This document shows positions 1 to 8,161 of a DNA stretch of 64,000 bases, piece by piece. Every line of letters starts with the position of its first letter. Positions within the stretch are counted from its first letter, which is position 1. The position numbers and the translations under genes were made by a program. The notes under the pieces were generated by a model. That model saw only the letters and a list, made by a program, of their open reading frames with translations. It did no database searches and was not told the DNA's origin. Source of the DNA: Streptomyces mobaraensis NBRC 13819 = DSM 40847 (GTDB taxonomy: Bacteria > Actinomycetota > Actinomycetes > Streptomycetales > Streptomycetaceae); NCBI RefSeq assembly GCF_017916255.1, contig NZ_CP072827.1, forward strand, positions 2,418,001 to 2,482,000, in the 5' to 3' direction.

Positions 1-59
1 TCATTCGGTGTGCCACTCTGGTGATGTCCTCCTCCGCCTCCCCTCATGAAGGAGTCCCC

Positions 60-1064
60 GTGCTGTACCGCACCCTCGGCGCCACCGGCCCCCAGGTCTC
101 CGCCCTCGGCCTCGGCTGCATGGGCATGTCCGCCCTCTACGGCGAGGCCGACCGGACCGAGTCGATCGCCACCCTCCACGCCGCCCTGGACGCGGGTGTC
201 ACCCTGCTCGACACCGGTGACTTCTACGCCATGGGCCACAACGAGATGCTCATCGGCGAGGCGCTGCGCTCCGCCCCGGCCGCCCACCGCGAACGGGCGC
301 TCACCAGCGTCAAGTTCGGCGCCCTGCGCGACCCGGACGGCGGCTGGTCGGGCTACGACGGCCGCCCGGCGGCGGTGCGGAACTTCGCCGCCTACTCGCT
401 GCAGCGGCTGGGCGTCGACCACATCGACGTCTACCGGATCGCCCGCGTCGACCCCGACGTGCCGATCGAGGAGACCGTCGGCGCCATCGCCGAGCTGGTC
501 CAGGCCGGGCACGTCCGCCACATCGGCCTGTCCGAAGTGGGCGCCGACACCCTGCGCCGGGCCGCCGCCGTCGCACCGATCTCCGACCTCCAGATCGAGT
601 ACTCGCTGATCTCGCGGGGCATCGAGGACCGCATCCTCCCGACCGCCCGCGAGCTGGGCATCGGCGTGACCGCCTACGGCGTCCTCTCCCGCGGCCTGAT
701 CAGCGGCCACTTCGGCCGCGACCGCCGGCTCGCCGCCGACGACTTCCGCGGGGTGAGCCCCCGCTTCCAGGGCGAGAACCTCCAGCGCAACCTGGACCTG
801 GTCGACGCCCTGCGCAAGGTCGCCGAGCAGCGGGGCGCGACGGTCGCCCAGACGGCCATCGCCTGGGTCCTCGCCCAGGGCACCGACATCGTCCCCCTGG
901 TGGGCGCCCGCACCCGCGAGCGGCTCGGGGAGGCGCTCGGCGCGCTGGACGTCACCCTGGGCCCCGACGACCTCGCCGCCATCGAGACGGCCATACCCGC
1001 GGACGCGGCGGCGGGCGAGCGCTACCCGGCGGACCAGATGGCACACCTGGACAGCGAGCGGTGA
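60..1064 (+). CDS. Aldo/keto reductase lacking the usual catalytic His
   Basis: Encodes a 334-residue aldo/keto reductase (AKR), expected to fold as an NADPH-binding TIM barrel that reduces or oxidises carbonyl compounds; the substrate is unknown. Three of the four AKR catalytic residues are visible: Asp51 and Tyr56 in LLDTGDFY, and Lys85 in TSVKFG. The fourth, normally His in a stretch like YYQHRVDP, is Ala128 here (YRIARVDP). GTG at 60 is chosen as start because AAGGAG lies at 49-54 with a 5-nt gap; in-frame codons from 21 lack a comparable ribosome binding site. A TetR-type regulator follows 133 bp downstream on the same strand and may control it, which is inference. Confidence 0.88.
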   Translation: MLYRTLGATGPQVSALGLGCMGMSALYGEADRTESIATLHAALDAGVTLLDTGDFYAMGHNEMLIGEALRSAPAAHRERALTSVKFGALRDPDGGWSGYDGRPAAVRNFAAYSLQRLGVDHIDVYRIARVDPDVPIEETVGAIAELVQAGHVRHIGLSEVGADTLRRAAAVAPISDLQIEYSLISRGIEDRILPTARELGIGVTAYGVLSRGLISGHFGRDRRLAADDFRGVSPRFQGENLQRNLDLVDALRKVAEQRGATVAQTAIAWVLAQGTDIVPLVGARTRERLGEALGALDVTLGPDDLAAIETAIPADAAAGERYPADQMAHLDSER

Positions 1065-1197
1065 GCGGGGGCGGGCGGGCCGCCCCGCACCGGGCGCCGG
1101 CGGCCCCGGGCTCCCGCCCCGCACGTCCCGGACGCGCCCCTGGCCGGGTACGGTCGTCCCAGGCGCGCCGGCGCCTGAGGAAAGGACCCGTACCCAC

Positions 1198-1779
1198 ATG
1201 CCGCCCGAGCCCCTGACCCAAGACCGCATCCTCGAAGCCACCGAGGACGTCCTGCGCCGCTTCGGCCCGGCCAAGGCGACCGTCGTCGACGTCGCCCGCG
1301 CGCTCGGCGTCAGCCACGGCAGCGTCTACCGGCACTTCGGCAGCAAGGCCGCCCTCCGGGAGGCCGTCACGGAGCGCTGGCTCGACCAGTCCCACGCGGC
1401 CCTGTCCGCCATCGCCTCCGCCGACGCCCCCGCCGAGCGCCGCCTGCGCGACTGGCTGACCGCCCTCTTCGCCGCCAAGCGCCGCAAGGCGGGCGACGAC
1501 CCGGAGCTGTTCGCCACGTACATGGTCCTGGTCGGCGAGAACAGCACCACGGTCGAACGGCACGTCGCGACGATGGTCGGCCAGCTCGCCGGCATCCTCC
1601 GGGACGGCACCGAGAGCGGCGAGTTCTCCCTCCCCGACCCCGACCGCACCGCCCGCGCGGTCTGGGACGCCACCAACCGCTTCCACGACCCGGCCTACGC
1701 GCCCGAGTGGTCCGACCCGGAGATCGACACGGCCTTCGACACGGTCTGCGGCCTGGTGCTGCACGGGCTGCGCGGGTAA
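1198..1779 (+). CDS. TetR family transcriptional regulator
   Basis: A 193-residue one-domain repressor of TetR type. The N-terminal 50 residues hold the helix-turn-helix, with the recognition segment ALGVSHGSVYRHFGSKAALR typical of the family. The rest is an all-helical ligand-binding region of unknown specificity. The ATG at 1198 follows a purine-rich GAGGAAAGG at 1177-1185, a longish spacing. It lies downstream of the aldo/keto reductase on the same strand. TetR proteins usually repress a neighbouring gene; which one cannot be read here. Confidence 0.9.
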   Translation: MPPEPLTQDRILEATEDVLRRFGPAKATVVDVARALGVSHGSVYRHFGSKAALREAVTERWLDQSHAALSAIASADAPAERRLRDWLTALFAAKRRKAGDDPELFATYMVLVGENSTTVERHVATMVGQLAGILRDGTESGEFSLPDPDRTARAVWDATNRFHDPAYAPEWSDPEIDTAFDTVCGLVLHGLRG

Positions 1780-1898
1780 CACACCGATCCTGATGGCTCC
1801 TTGACACCTCGATAACGCGTCCTTGATGGACCGGCGCCACCGGCCTTCCTAGGCTGATCTTCTGCCTCAATTCATCGGCTCGGCAGGAGAGTTGCACC

Positions 1899-2225
1899 GT
1901 GAGTACCACCACGCTCGCCGACGAGGACATCGTCCTGGCGCCGGCGCGCCCCCGTCCGGCGGACGGCTGGCAGAGAACCGAGGACCAGGTCGTCTTCGAG
2001 GCGCGCCGCGCCGCCGACGGGGCCGACTGCGGGCTCGCCTTCACCACCGCGGAACGGCTCGTCGCCTGTCTCGGTCCGGAGCAGCCGTGGGTGGCCCTGC
2101 CGTTCGGCGCGCTGCGCCTCCTGCTCGGCGAGGCGGGCGTGCCCCGGGTGGTCGTGGACCCGCCGACCGCTCACCCTTCGGAGGAGGCCGCTTCCCCGGT
2201 CGAGTGGGAGGCCCACCGTGTCTGA
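1899..2225 (+). CDS. Small conserved-type protein, first gene of a WXG100-like locus
   Basis: A 108-residue acidic soluble protein of unknown function. GTG at 1899 is preceded by AGGAGA at 1885-1890. It resembles small Streptomyces proteins often filed under SAV_915-like names; that is recollection of the family, not a search. It overlaps the next gene by 8 nt, so the three genes at 1899-3791 are probably translated from one mRNA. The upstream gap (1780-1898) contains TTGACA at 1801 and a TAGGCT -10-like hexamer at 1850, but no hexamer pair with good spacing. No signal peptide or membrane segment is seen. Confidence 0.7.
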   Translation: MSTTTLADEDIVLAPARPRPADGWQRTEDQVVFEARRAADGADCGLAFTTAERLVACLGPEQPWVALPFGALRLLLGEAGVPRVVVDPPTAHPSEEAASPVEWEAHRV

Positions 2226-2523
2226 CCGGCTCAAGGCCACGGTCGAGCACATCGACGACGCGGGCAAGGGCTTCCACCGGGAGGCCCTGCACCTCGGGGA
2301 GTTCAGACAGCTCGCCGCACCGCCCACCCCCGGCGTCGGTGACATCGCCCTGAGTTCGGCCCTCTTCCGGCTCAGCGAGGCGTTCGGCATCGGCCACGAG
2401 CTGCTCACGAACCTGGTGGAGAAGCACGGGGGCAACCTACGGACCGCCGCGGGCGATTACCAGAACCAGGACATCGACACCCAGAAGATCCTCAGCGACC
2501 TGATGGGCAAGGTGTCCAAGTGA
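2218..2523 (+). CDS. Small ESX/WXG100-like partner protein
   Basis: A 101-residue protein predicted to be largely helical, starting MSDRLKATVEHIDDAGKG. It overlaps the gene before by 8 nt and the WXG-containing gene after it by 4 nt (ATG/GTG inside TGA context). Its size and position fit small helical partners of type VII-type substrates, but it has no clear WXG triplet itself. Function is unknown; the assignment rests on context. Confidence 0.65.
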   Translation: MSDRLKATVEHIDDAGKGFHREALHLGEFRQLAAPPTPGVGDIALSSALFRLSEAFGIGHELLTNLVEKHGGNLRTAAGDYQNQDIDTQKILSDLMGKVSK

Positions 2524-3791
2524 TCGACGACGACATCGCCGGCCTCAAGAAGGTCGCGACGGACTACACGTCGGCCACCGAGAAGTACGACACGACCTGC
2601 AAAGTGCTCAACAAGAAGGTCAGCGGCGTCGTCCACGAGGCCGGCTGGACCGGCGACGGCGCGGACGCCTTCCAGACGGTGTGGGCACACGACGGCACGA
2701 TCAGCGCGGCACTGGCCGAGGCCATGTCACAGGTGTCGGACGTCGTCACCGTCCTCTCGGAGGAGCTGGAGAAGGCGAAGAGCGACCTGGGCGACGTCCA
2801 GGACACGGCCCGCGCGGCCGGCCTGACCCTCGACAGCCAGGGCGGCGCCACGGGCAAGGAGGACCAGAAGGCGGCGCTGGATGCGTACCGGAAGGGACGG
2901 GACGCGGCGCTGAAGCGGGCGCAGGACGCGCGTCAGCTGGCGACCGGAAACCTGAACGCCGTGCTCGACCAGATGCTCGGCAAGGGCAACCCGAACCAGT
3001 ACAACGGCGCCGACTACTGCACGCTGTCGGAGGTCCTGCGGGGGTTGTACACGACGCCCGCCGCGCTGACGCAGGAGAGCGCGAAGAAGCTGGAGGCGCT
3101 CAAGCAGAGCGCCAAGGACCTGAAGCGGGAAGCGCGGAAGCTGCCCAAGGGCAGTGCCGAGTGGAACGAGAAGCTCCAGCAGCGCCGGGCCGCCCGGGCC
3201 GCGCTGAGCGACCAGCGTCTCCGGGCCGCCTCCGTCGAAGGGTGGCAGAGCAAGGTCAAGGGCAGCGGCGCCGCGCGCGTCACGATCGGCGAGATCGCGG
3301 AGGACTACCGGGTGCGGGGGGCCGGGCCGGTGGGCAAGTTCGGCGCGGTGAGCACCGGTCTGACGGGCGCCATGGTCGGCCTTCAGATGTACGACGACCA
3401 CCGGACGCGGGGCTGGTCGTACAAGGAGGCGTTCGTACGGGACGCGACTCCCGCGGCGGTGGGCATGGCCGCCGGGACCTACGCCGAAGGCGTGCTCGTC
3501 GGCGCGGCCACCTCCAACCCCGCGGTCGCCGCGGGCGTCGTCGCCGCCGTCGGCATCGGCTACGGCGTCGGCACCTTCGGCTACGAGCTGACCCACAACG
3601 CCCACTGGGGCAGCAACATCCACAAGTACGGTGTCGTCAGCGGCATCGGCCACAGCTTCGCCGACGCCGGGCAGGCGTGGGTGGACAACGACGTGAAGGC
3701 GATGTGGCACAAGGGCGAGGACACCGCGAAGGCCGCCTGGCACAAGGGGACGAGCGGTGTGAAGAAAGTCTGGCACGGCATCTTCGGGTAA
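2520..3791 (+). CDS. WXG100-domain protein with hydrophobic C-terminal region and WHxG repeats
   Basis: A 423-residue protein. Residues 1-100 look like a WXG100 helical hairpin, with W43-T-G45 in the turn (EAGWTGDGADAFQ). Residues about 115-265 are basic and helical. Residues about 275-365 are rich in Gly, Ala and Val with two or more hydrophobic segments. The last 35 residues carry three WHKG/WHGI repeats in an amphipathic setting. This layout resembles type VII-secreted or membrane-inserting effectors. No known catalytic motif is visible. The start overlaps the previous stop by 4 nt, so translation is probably coupled. Confidence 0.7.
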   Translation: MIDDDIAGLKKVATDYTSATEKYDTTCKVLNKKVSGVVHEAGWTGDGADAFQTVWAHDGTISAALAEAMSQVSDVVTVLSEELEKAKSDLGDVQDTARAAGLTLDSQGGATGKEDQKAALDAYRKGRDAALKRAQDARQLATGNLNAVLDQMLGKGNPNQYNGADYCTLSEVLRGLYTTPAALTQESAKKLEALKQSAKDLKREARKLPKGSAEWNEKLQQRRAARAALSDQRLRAASVEGWQSKVKGSGAARVTIGEIAEDYRVRGAGPVGKFGAVSTGLTGAMVGLQMYDDHRTRGWSYKEAFVRDATPAAVGMAAGTYAEGVLVGAATSNPAVAAGVVAAVGIGYGVGTFGYELTHNAHWGSNIHKYGVVSGIGHSFADAGQAWVDNDVKAMWHKGEDTAKAAWHKGTSGVKKVWHGIFG

Positions 3792-3900
3792 CCGACGCCG
3801 CTGACAAGTTCACGGCAGTGACGGTGGTGTTCGCGGGTTCTCGGTCACTGAGCACGAAAACGACGACGCGACGACGGAAGCGGCTACGGAAACGGCTGGC

Positions 3901-4482
3901 ATGGCACACAGAACGCGCCCGCGCAGGCACCCGATCCCGGTGGTCGCACGCCGGCGGCCCGGTCCGGCGATACGGTTCGGCGGGGTGGTCCTCGTCCTGG
4001 TGGGGCTGCTGTTCGGGTCGTTCGCGGCCGGCATCTCCGGCCATGCGTCAGGTGCGCTGGGAGCGCGCGGGACCTTCGCCGTCGAGCGGTGCGAGCACAA
4101 GGCGACCACGCAGCGCGGCGGTGGGCGCGGTGCGGACACCGTCGAGTGTTCGGGCACCTTCCGCCCGTCGGACGGCGGCTCCCCGAGGACCGGCCTCGAC
4201 ATCGACCGCGACTACGAGCCGGGACGCCGTGTCACCGCCTCCTGCGACTTCATCGGCATCTGCTACAAGATCGACCGCGTCAACGCGTGCGGCTGGTTCT
4301 CCGGCCTCCTGGCCGCCCTGCTCCTGGTGTGCCTCGGCGGCCCGGGCGCCGTACGCGGCGCCGTGTGGCTGACGGAGCGGTACGCGCGGGGGCGCGCGAT
4401 CCAAGGGCGGCTGGTCAAGGGCCTGTTCTGGGCGGCCCTCGGCGTCTTCGTGGTGTTCCTGGTGCTGCGCAACGCGCTGTGA
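3901..4482 (+). CDS. Membrane protein, unknown function
   Basis: A 193-residue protein with a basic N-terminus, a hydrophobic segment at about 25-48, a Cys-containing extracytoplasmic loop (Cys residues in VERCEH, TVECSG, ASCDFIGICY), a second hydrophobic segment at about 128-150 and a third near 165-190. The four-plus cysteines between the first two membrane segments suggest disulfides outside the cytoplasm. It lies 109 bp after the WXG locus on the same strand and could be linked to it, but no family is recognised. ATG at 3901 has only a weak ribosome binding site. Confidence 0.65.
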   Translation: MAHRTRPRRHPIPVVARRRPGPAIRFGGVVLVLVGLLFGSFAAGISGHASGALGARGTFAVERCEHKATTQRGGGRGADTVECSGTFRPSDGGSPRTGLDIDRDYEPGRRVTASCDFIGICYKIDRVNACGWFSGLLAALLLVCLGGPGAVRGAVWLTERYARGRAIQGRLVKGLFWAALGVFVVFLVLRNAL

Positions 4483-4505
4483 GCGGCTGCGGCCGGCGCC
4501 GCTCA
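4480..4505. terminator. Short hairpin bridging two convergent stop codons
   Basis: Arms TGAGCGGC (4480-4487) and GCCGCTCA (4498-4505) form an 8-bp stem. The TGA of the membrane protein gene and the TGA of the response regulator gene are the two outer ends of the palindrome. It could end transcription from both sides; there is no T-run. Confidence 0.45.
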
Positions 4506-5147
4506 GCCCACCCCCAGGAACCGCAGGACCGCCAGCACCCGCCGGTGGTCCGCGTCCGCCCTCGGCAGGTCCAGCTTGGCGAGGATGTTGTTGATGTGCT
4601 TGGCCACCGCGCTCTCGCTGACGACCAGTTGGGCGGCGATGCCCGCGTTCGAGCGCCCCGACGCCATCAGTTCCAGCACCTCGCGCTCGCGCGGGGTGAG
4701 CCGGTCGAGGGGGTCGCTGTGCCGCCGGAGCAGGAGCTGGGAGACGACCTGGGGGTCCAGGGCCGTGCCGCCCGCCGCCACCCGCCGCAGCGCGTCGATG
4801 AACTCCTCGACGTCGGCGACCCGCTGCTTGAGCAGGTAGCCGACGCCGCGGGTGTCACCGGTCAGCAGGTCCGCCGCGTACCGCTCCTCCACGTACTGCG
4901 ACAGCAGCAGCACCGCGGTCTCCGGCCACTGCCGGCGGATCACGAGGGCGGCCCGGACGCCCTCGTCCGTGAAGCCGGGCGGCATCCGGACGTCGCTGAC
5001 CACCAGGTCCGGCCGGTGTTCCGCAACCGCCGCGAGCAGCGCCTCCGCGTCACCGGCCTCGGCGGCCACCTCGAAGCCCGCCGCTTCCAGGACCTTCACC
5101 AGCCCCACCCGCAGCAGTACGGAATCCTCGGCGATCACGGCGCGCAC
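4503..5147 (-). CDS. NarL/LuxR-type response regulator
   Basis: A 214-residue response regulator. The N-terminal receiver has acidic residues Glu7-Asp8, the phospho-acceptor Asp52 in VVSDVRMP, and the conserved Lys in GYLLKQ near 103. The C-terminal LuxR-type HTH carries LTPREREVLELMASGRSN and SESAVAKHINNILAKL. GTG at 5147 follows GGAG with a 5-nt gap. It overlaps the 3' end of the histidine kinase gene by 13 nt, so the two form a coupled two-component system. The target genes are not identifiable from sequence. Confidence 0.93.
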   Translation of the reverse strand: MRAVIAEDSVLLRVGLVKVLEAAGFEVAAEAGDAEALLAAVAEHRPDLVVSDVRMPPGFTDEGVRAALVIRRQWPETAVLLLSQYVEERYAADLLTGDTRGVGYLLKQRVADVEEFIDALRRVAAGGTALDPQVVSQLLLRRHSDPLDRLTPREREVLELMASGRSNAGIAAQLVVSESAVAKHINNILAKLDLPRADADHRRVLAVLRFLGVG

Positions 5148-6400
5148 GGCAGCTCCACAGTCACAACGGTCGGGCCCCCCACGGGGCTGCTGATCGAGAA
5201 GGTGCCGTCCACCGACGCGACCCGCTTGACCAGCCCCGCCAGGCCCGTACCGCCCGACTCGTCCGCCCCGCCCACGCCGTCGTCGGAGACGACCACGAGC
5301 AGTATCCCCCCGATCCGTTCGACGGTGACCTCCGCCCGGGACGCCCGCGCGTGCTTGACGACGTTGGCGAGCGCCTCGGAGACGACGAAGTAGGCCACGG
5401 CCTCGATCGCGGGCGCGGGCCGGGACTCCAGGTCCACCCGGACGCGGACGGGCAGCGGGGCGCGGTCGGCGATCCCGGACAGGGCCGCGTCCAGGCCGCG
5501 GTCCTCCAGGACCGCCGGGTGCAGGCCCCGGACGAGGTCGCTCAGCTCCTGGATCGCCGCCTTCGCCTCGCGGTGCGCCTCGTCGATGACCTTCCGCGCG
5601 TCCTCGGGCAGGTCGGTCAGCGTCACCTTCGCCAGCCCCAGGTTGACGGCCATCGACACCAGCCGCTGCTGGGCGCCGTCGTGCAGGTCGCGTTCGATGC
5701 GCCGCCGCTCGGCGTCGGCCGCGTCCACCACGCCGGCCCTGCTCTCCGTGACCTCCTCGACCCGCCGCGCCAACCGCTCGGCGGGGGTGGGGCCGAGCCG
5801 GCTCAGGGCGACGCGCGTGTCGAGCCGGGCGAGGGCCTTCACCGCCCAGACCGCCGCGTACAGCCCGCCCGCACCCCCGGCGGTCACATAGGCGGCCAGC
5901 GTCGAGTAGCCGGCCTGGGACAGCCGGACCTCGACCGGCAGCGCCCAGATCCAGACGTAGATCGTGACGGCCGCCACGGACACCACCGCGAGGACCAGCG
6001 CGCCCAGCGCGGCAGCGGCTGTCAGCGGCCCGAACACCAGGTGGTACCGCGCCTGCGGCCAGAAGCGCTCGGCGCGCGGTCCCGCCAGGAGCTGCTCCCA
6101 CAGCGGCGCGGCCCCCCGCCCGGGCCGGGCGATGCCCGGTATGTCCACTCCCAGCCGGTCCCGGAACCGTGTCCGCTGCATTCCCGTGAGCACCGGCGAC
6201 AACACCGCCACCACGGCCGCCATCCCGAACACCGCCAACAGGACGCTCAGCGCCCGCGTCGGCCCGCCGTTCAGCCAGGGCACCGCGAACAGCAGCAGGG
6301 AGCAGCACTGGATCAGGGCGCCGTGGAGGTGGAAGGCGGCGGGCCGGCCCACGCCCTGGAGAGGGCGCAGCAGAGGCCGGGTGAGCGGGGTGAGGTGCAT
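5135..6400 (-). CDS. NarL-family sensor histidine kinase
   Basis: A 421-residue membrane sensor kinase. Four or more hydrophobic segments lie in about the first 190 residues. They are followed by the HisKA_3 dimerisation helix with phospho-acceptor His240 in RDLHDGAQQR, and a C-terminal HATPase domain with the N-box (SEALANVVKHA) and G-box (DDGVGGAD, GTGLAGLVKRV). No periplasmic sensor domain is evident, so the membrane region probably senses the signal. ATG at 6400 is preferred over the upstream in-frame codon at 6493, because the extra 31 residues look non-coding. Confidence 0.92.
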   Translation of the reverse strand: MHLTPLTRPLLRPLQGVGRPAAFHLHGALIQCCSLLLFAVPWLNGGPTRALSVLLAVFGMAAVVAVLSPVLTGMQRTRFRDRLGVDIPGIARPGRGAAPLWEQLLAGPRAERFWPQARYHLVFGPLTAAAALGALVLAVVSVAAVTIYVWIWALPVEVRLSQAGYSTLAAYVTAGGAGGLYAAVWAVKALARLDTRVALSRLGPTPAERLARRVEEVTESRAGVVDAADAERRRIERDLHDGAQQRLVSMAVNLGLAKVTLTDLPEDARKVIDEAHREAKAAIQELSDLVRGLHPAVLEDRGLDAALSGIADRAPLPVRVRVDLESRPAPAIEAVAYFVVSEALANVVKHARASRAEVTVERIGGILLVVVSDDGVGGADESGGTGLAGLVKRVASVDGTFSISSPVGGPTVVTVELPCAP

Positions 6401-6564
6401 GGACGAAACCGTACGGCCGTCGGCCGGCGCCGGACCATGGCGTTGCCGTCCGCTCCGAGGGTGCAACCAGTGCCACCCCGAGACGGCAAACAACGCCAGT
6501 GACCAGCGGCTTCCCCGCGGCGATCGTGGAACACGCCACCCCGTCCCGCCGAAGGAGCCGATCG

Positions 6565-7098
6565 ATGAACGTCCTCCGACTCCCCGCCCGCGCGCCGTCT
6601 CCGAACGTCGCGACGCACCGGGGCGGGGCGGCCGAGGTCATCCCGCTCCCCACGCCCGAACACCCCGCGCCCGCAAGGTCCCGCATATCCCCCGCGCCTC
6701 TCGGACCCCACACGCCCCGGCCGCGCCCCCGCCTCCTCGGCTACGTCCTGGCCGCCTGCGGTGTCGCCCTCCTCCCCTGGCTGTTCGTCCTCGCCACGAG
6801 CCTGCCGGCCGAGACCACGGCCGCGAAATGGTCGGCGGCCTGGGTCGGGCTGGACGCGCTGGAGGCCCTCGCCCTCATCACGACGGGCGTCCTGGCCGTA
6901 CGCCGCCACGCCCTCCACGCGCTCACGGCGGCGGTCGCCGCGACCCTGCTCGTCGCCGATGCCTGGTTCGACGTGATGACGGCCGCCCCGGGCGCCGACC
7001 TGGCCTCCGCGCTGGTCATGGCCGCCGCGGCGGAACTGCCGCTGGCGGCGGTATGCGCGGTGGCGGCATCCCGCGGCCACCGCGGCGGCACCGGCTAA
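6565..7098 (+). CDS. Small integral membrane protein, unknown function
   Basis: A 177-residue protein with a Pro/Arg-rich N-terminal cytoplasmic stretch and four hydrophobic segments from about residue 60 on (LLGYVLAACGVALLPWLFVL, then a segment around ALEALALITTG, then TAAVAATLLVAD, then a final Ala-rich helix). GAAGGAG at 6551-6557 sets the start at ATG 6565. It diverges from the two-component operon across 164 bp, so it is a candidate target of that regulator. No family is recognised. Confidence 0.72.
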   Translation: MNVLRLPARAPSPNVATHRGGAAEVIPLPTPEHPAPARSRISPAPLGPHTPRPRPRLLGYVLAACGVALLPWLFVLATSLPAETTAAKWSAAWVGLDALEALALITTGVLAVRRHALHALTAAVAATLLVADAWFDVMTAAPGADLASALVMAAAAELPLAAVCAVAASRGHRGGTG

Positions 7099-7107
7099 CG
7101 TGCGCCC

Positions 7108-7638
7108 ATGACACCGACGGACGACCGCCGCCTTCCCCCTCCCCTCCAGGCCCTGACGGGCGTCGAGTTCGAGTACGGCACGGAGGGCGACGGCATCGAG
7201 TTCGAGCTCTACCCCGCATTCCTGTCCACCGAGGAGACCGCCGCGTGGTTCCGCGCCTGGACGGGCAACCGCGAGGTGACGGGCGACGCGTTCCGCGTCT
7301 TCGGGCAGGACGGGACGGGCGGTCTCACGGCCGCTTGGCTCGTCCGGCCCGCCGCGCCGCTCACCGCGCAGCCGATCGTCCACCTCGGTTCGGAGGGCGA
7401 GATGGGCGTCGTCGCCCGCGACCTGTCGGCCTTCCTCTGGCTGCTGGCCGACGGTTTCGGCCCGTACGAGGCCGTCGACCCGCGCGAACGCGCCCGCCCA
7501 GCCCGCCGCGTACCCGAACTCGCGGCGGTCGCGGCACGGTTCGCCCCGGAGGGGCGGCAGTCCGCGAAGACGGTCATGGACGAGGCGGCACGGGAGCTCC
7601 CGGGCTTCGAGGACGAGATCCTGCGCCTCTGTGCCTGA
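7108..7638 (+). CDS. Hypothetical protein
   Basis: A 176-residue soluble acidic protein beginning MTPTDDRRLPPPLQALTGVE. It starts 9 bp after the membrane protein gene and is probably co-transcribed with it. No ribosome binding site is apparent. It contains an aromatic-rich middle (AAWFRAWTGN, FLWLLADGFG). The overall character recalls SMI1/KNR4 (SUKH)-like immunity or housekeeping folds, but I cannot support a family call. Confidence 0.6.
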   Translation: MTPTDDRRLPPPLQALTGVEFEYGTEGDGIEFELYPAFLSTEETAAWFRAWTGNREVTGDAFRVFGQDGTGGLTAAWLVRPAAPLTAQPIVHLGSEGEMGVVARDLSAFLWLLADGFGPYEAVDPRERARPARRVPELAAVAARFAPEGRQSAKTVMDEAARELPGFEDEILRLCA

Positions 7639-7659
7639 CGCCCGGCGCACACCCCCGAG

Positions 7660-8064
7660 TCACCGCGCGAACTTCTCCTTGGCCGCCGGGGTCACAGGAG
7701 TGAAGAAGTTGAGGAGGTTGCCGTCAGGGTCGCGGAAGAGCAGCGACCGGTTCCCCCACGGCATCGTGGTGGGCTCACTGACGACGTCCGTGACGAAGCC
7801 GGCCAGCTCCCGGTACACGCGGTCCACGTCCTCGACGAGGAACTCGGTGATCACGCTGTGGTTCTCCGCCGGACGGGCGGAGCCCGGGGCGAACAGCGGG
7901 ACCGTCCGGGTGCTCGCGATCGCGAGGGTCGCGCCCGCCGTCCTGAGCTCCGCGAAGTCCTCGGTGGCCCAGGCCGCCCGCGCCCCCGTGGCCCGCTCGT
8001 AGAACGCGACGAGGCGCGCCACGTCGTCGGTGATGATGCGGATCGAGACGAGGTCCAAGTCCAT
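7660..8064 (-). CDS. VOC family (glyoxalase/bleomycin-resistance fold) protein
   Basis: A 134-residue single-module vicinal-oxygen-chelate protein, with the motif order expected for the fold: VSIRIITDDVARLVAFYERATG at the N-terminus and LLFRDPDGNLLNFFTP at the C-terminus. Members bind metal and small ligands, and act as isomerases, dioxygenases or binding proteins. Substrate is not inferable. ATG at 8064 has GGGAG upstream. It is divergent from a WYL-type regulator over a 97-bp gap, a common pairing in which the regulator controls the VOC gene. Confidence 0.88.
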   Translation of the reverse strand: MDLDLVSIRIITDDVARLVAFYERATGARAAWATEDFAELRTAGATLAIASTRTVPLFAPGSARPAENHSVITEFLVEDVDRVYRELAGFVTDVVSEPTTMPWGNRSLLFRDPDGNLLNFFTPVTPAAKEKFAR

Positions 8065-8161
8065 GGGGATCTCCCTTGAGGGCCGTGCGGAAGCGTGCAC
8101 CGCGCAGGCTAGGAGCAATAGCGGACAGAACCGGTCCTGTATGCGCATTAGGTTGATGCTC

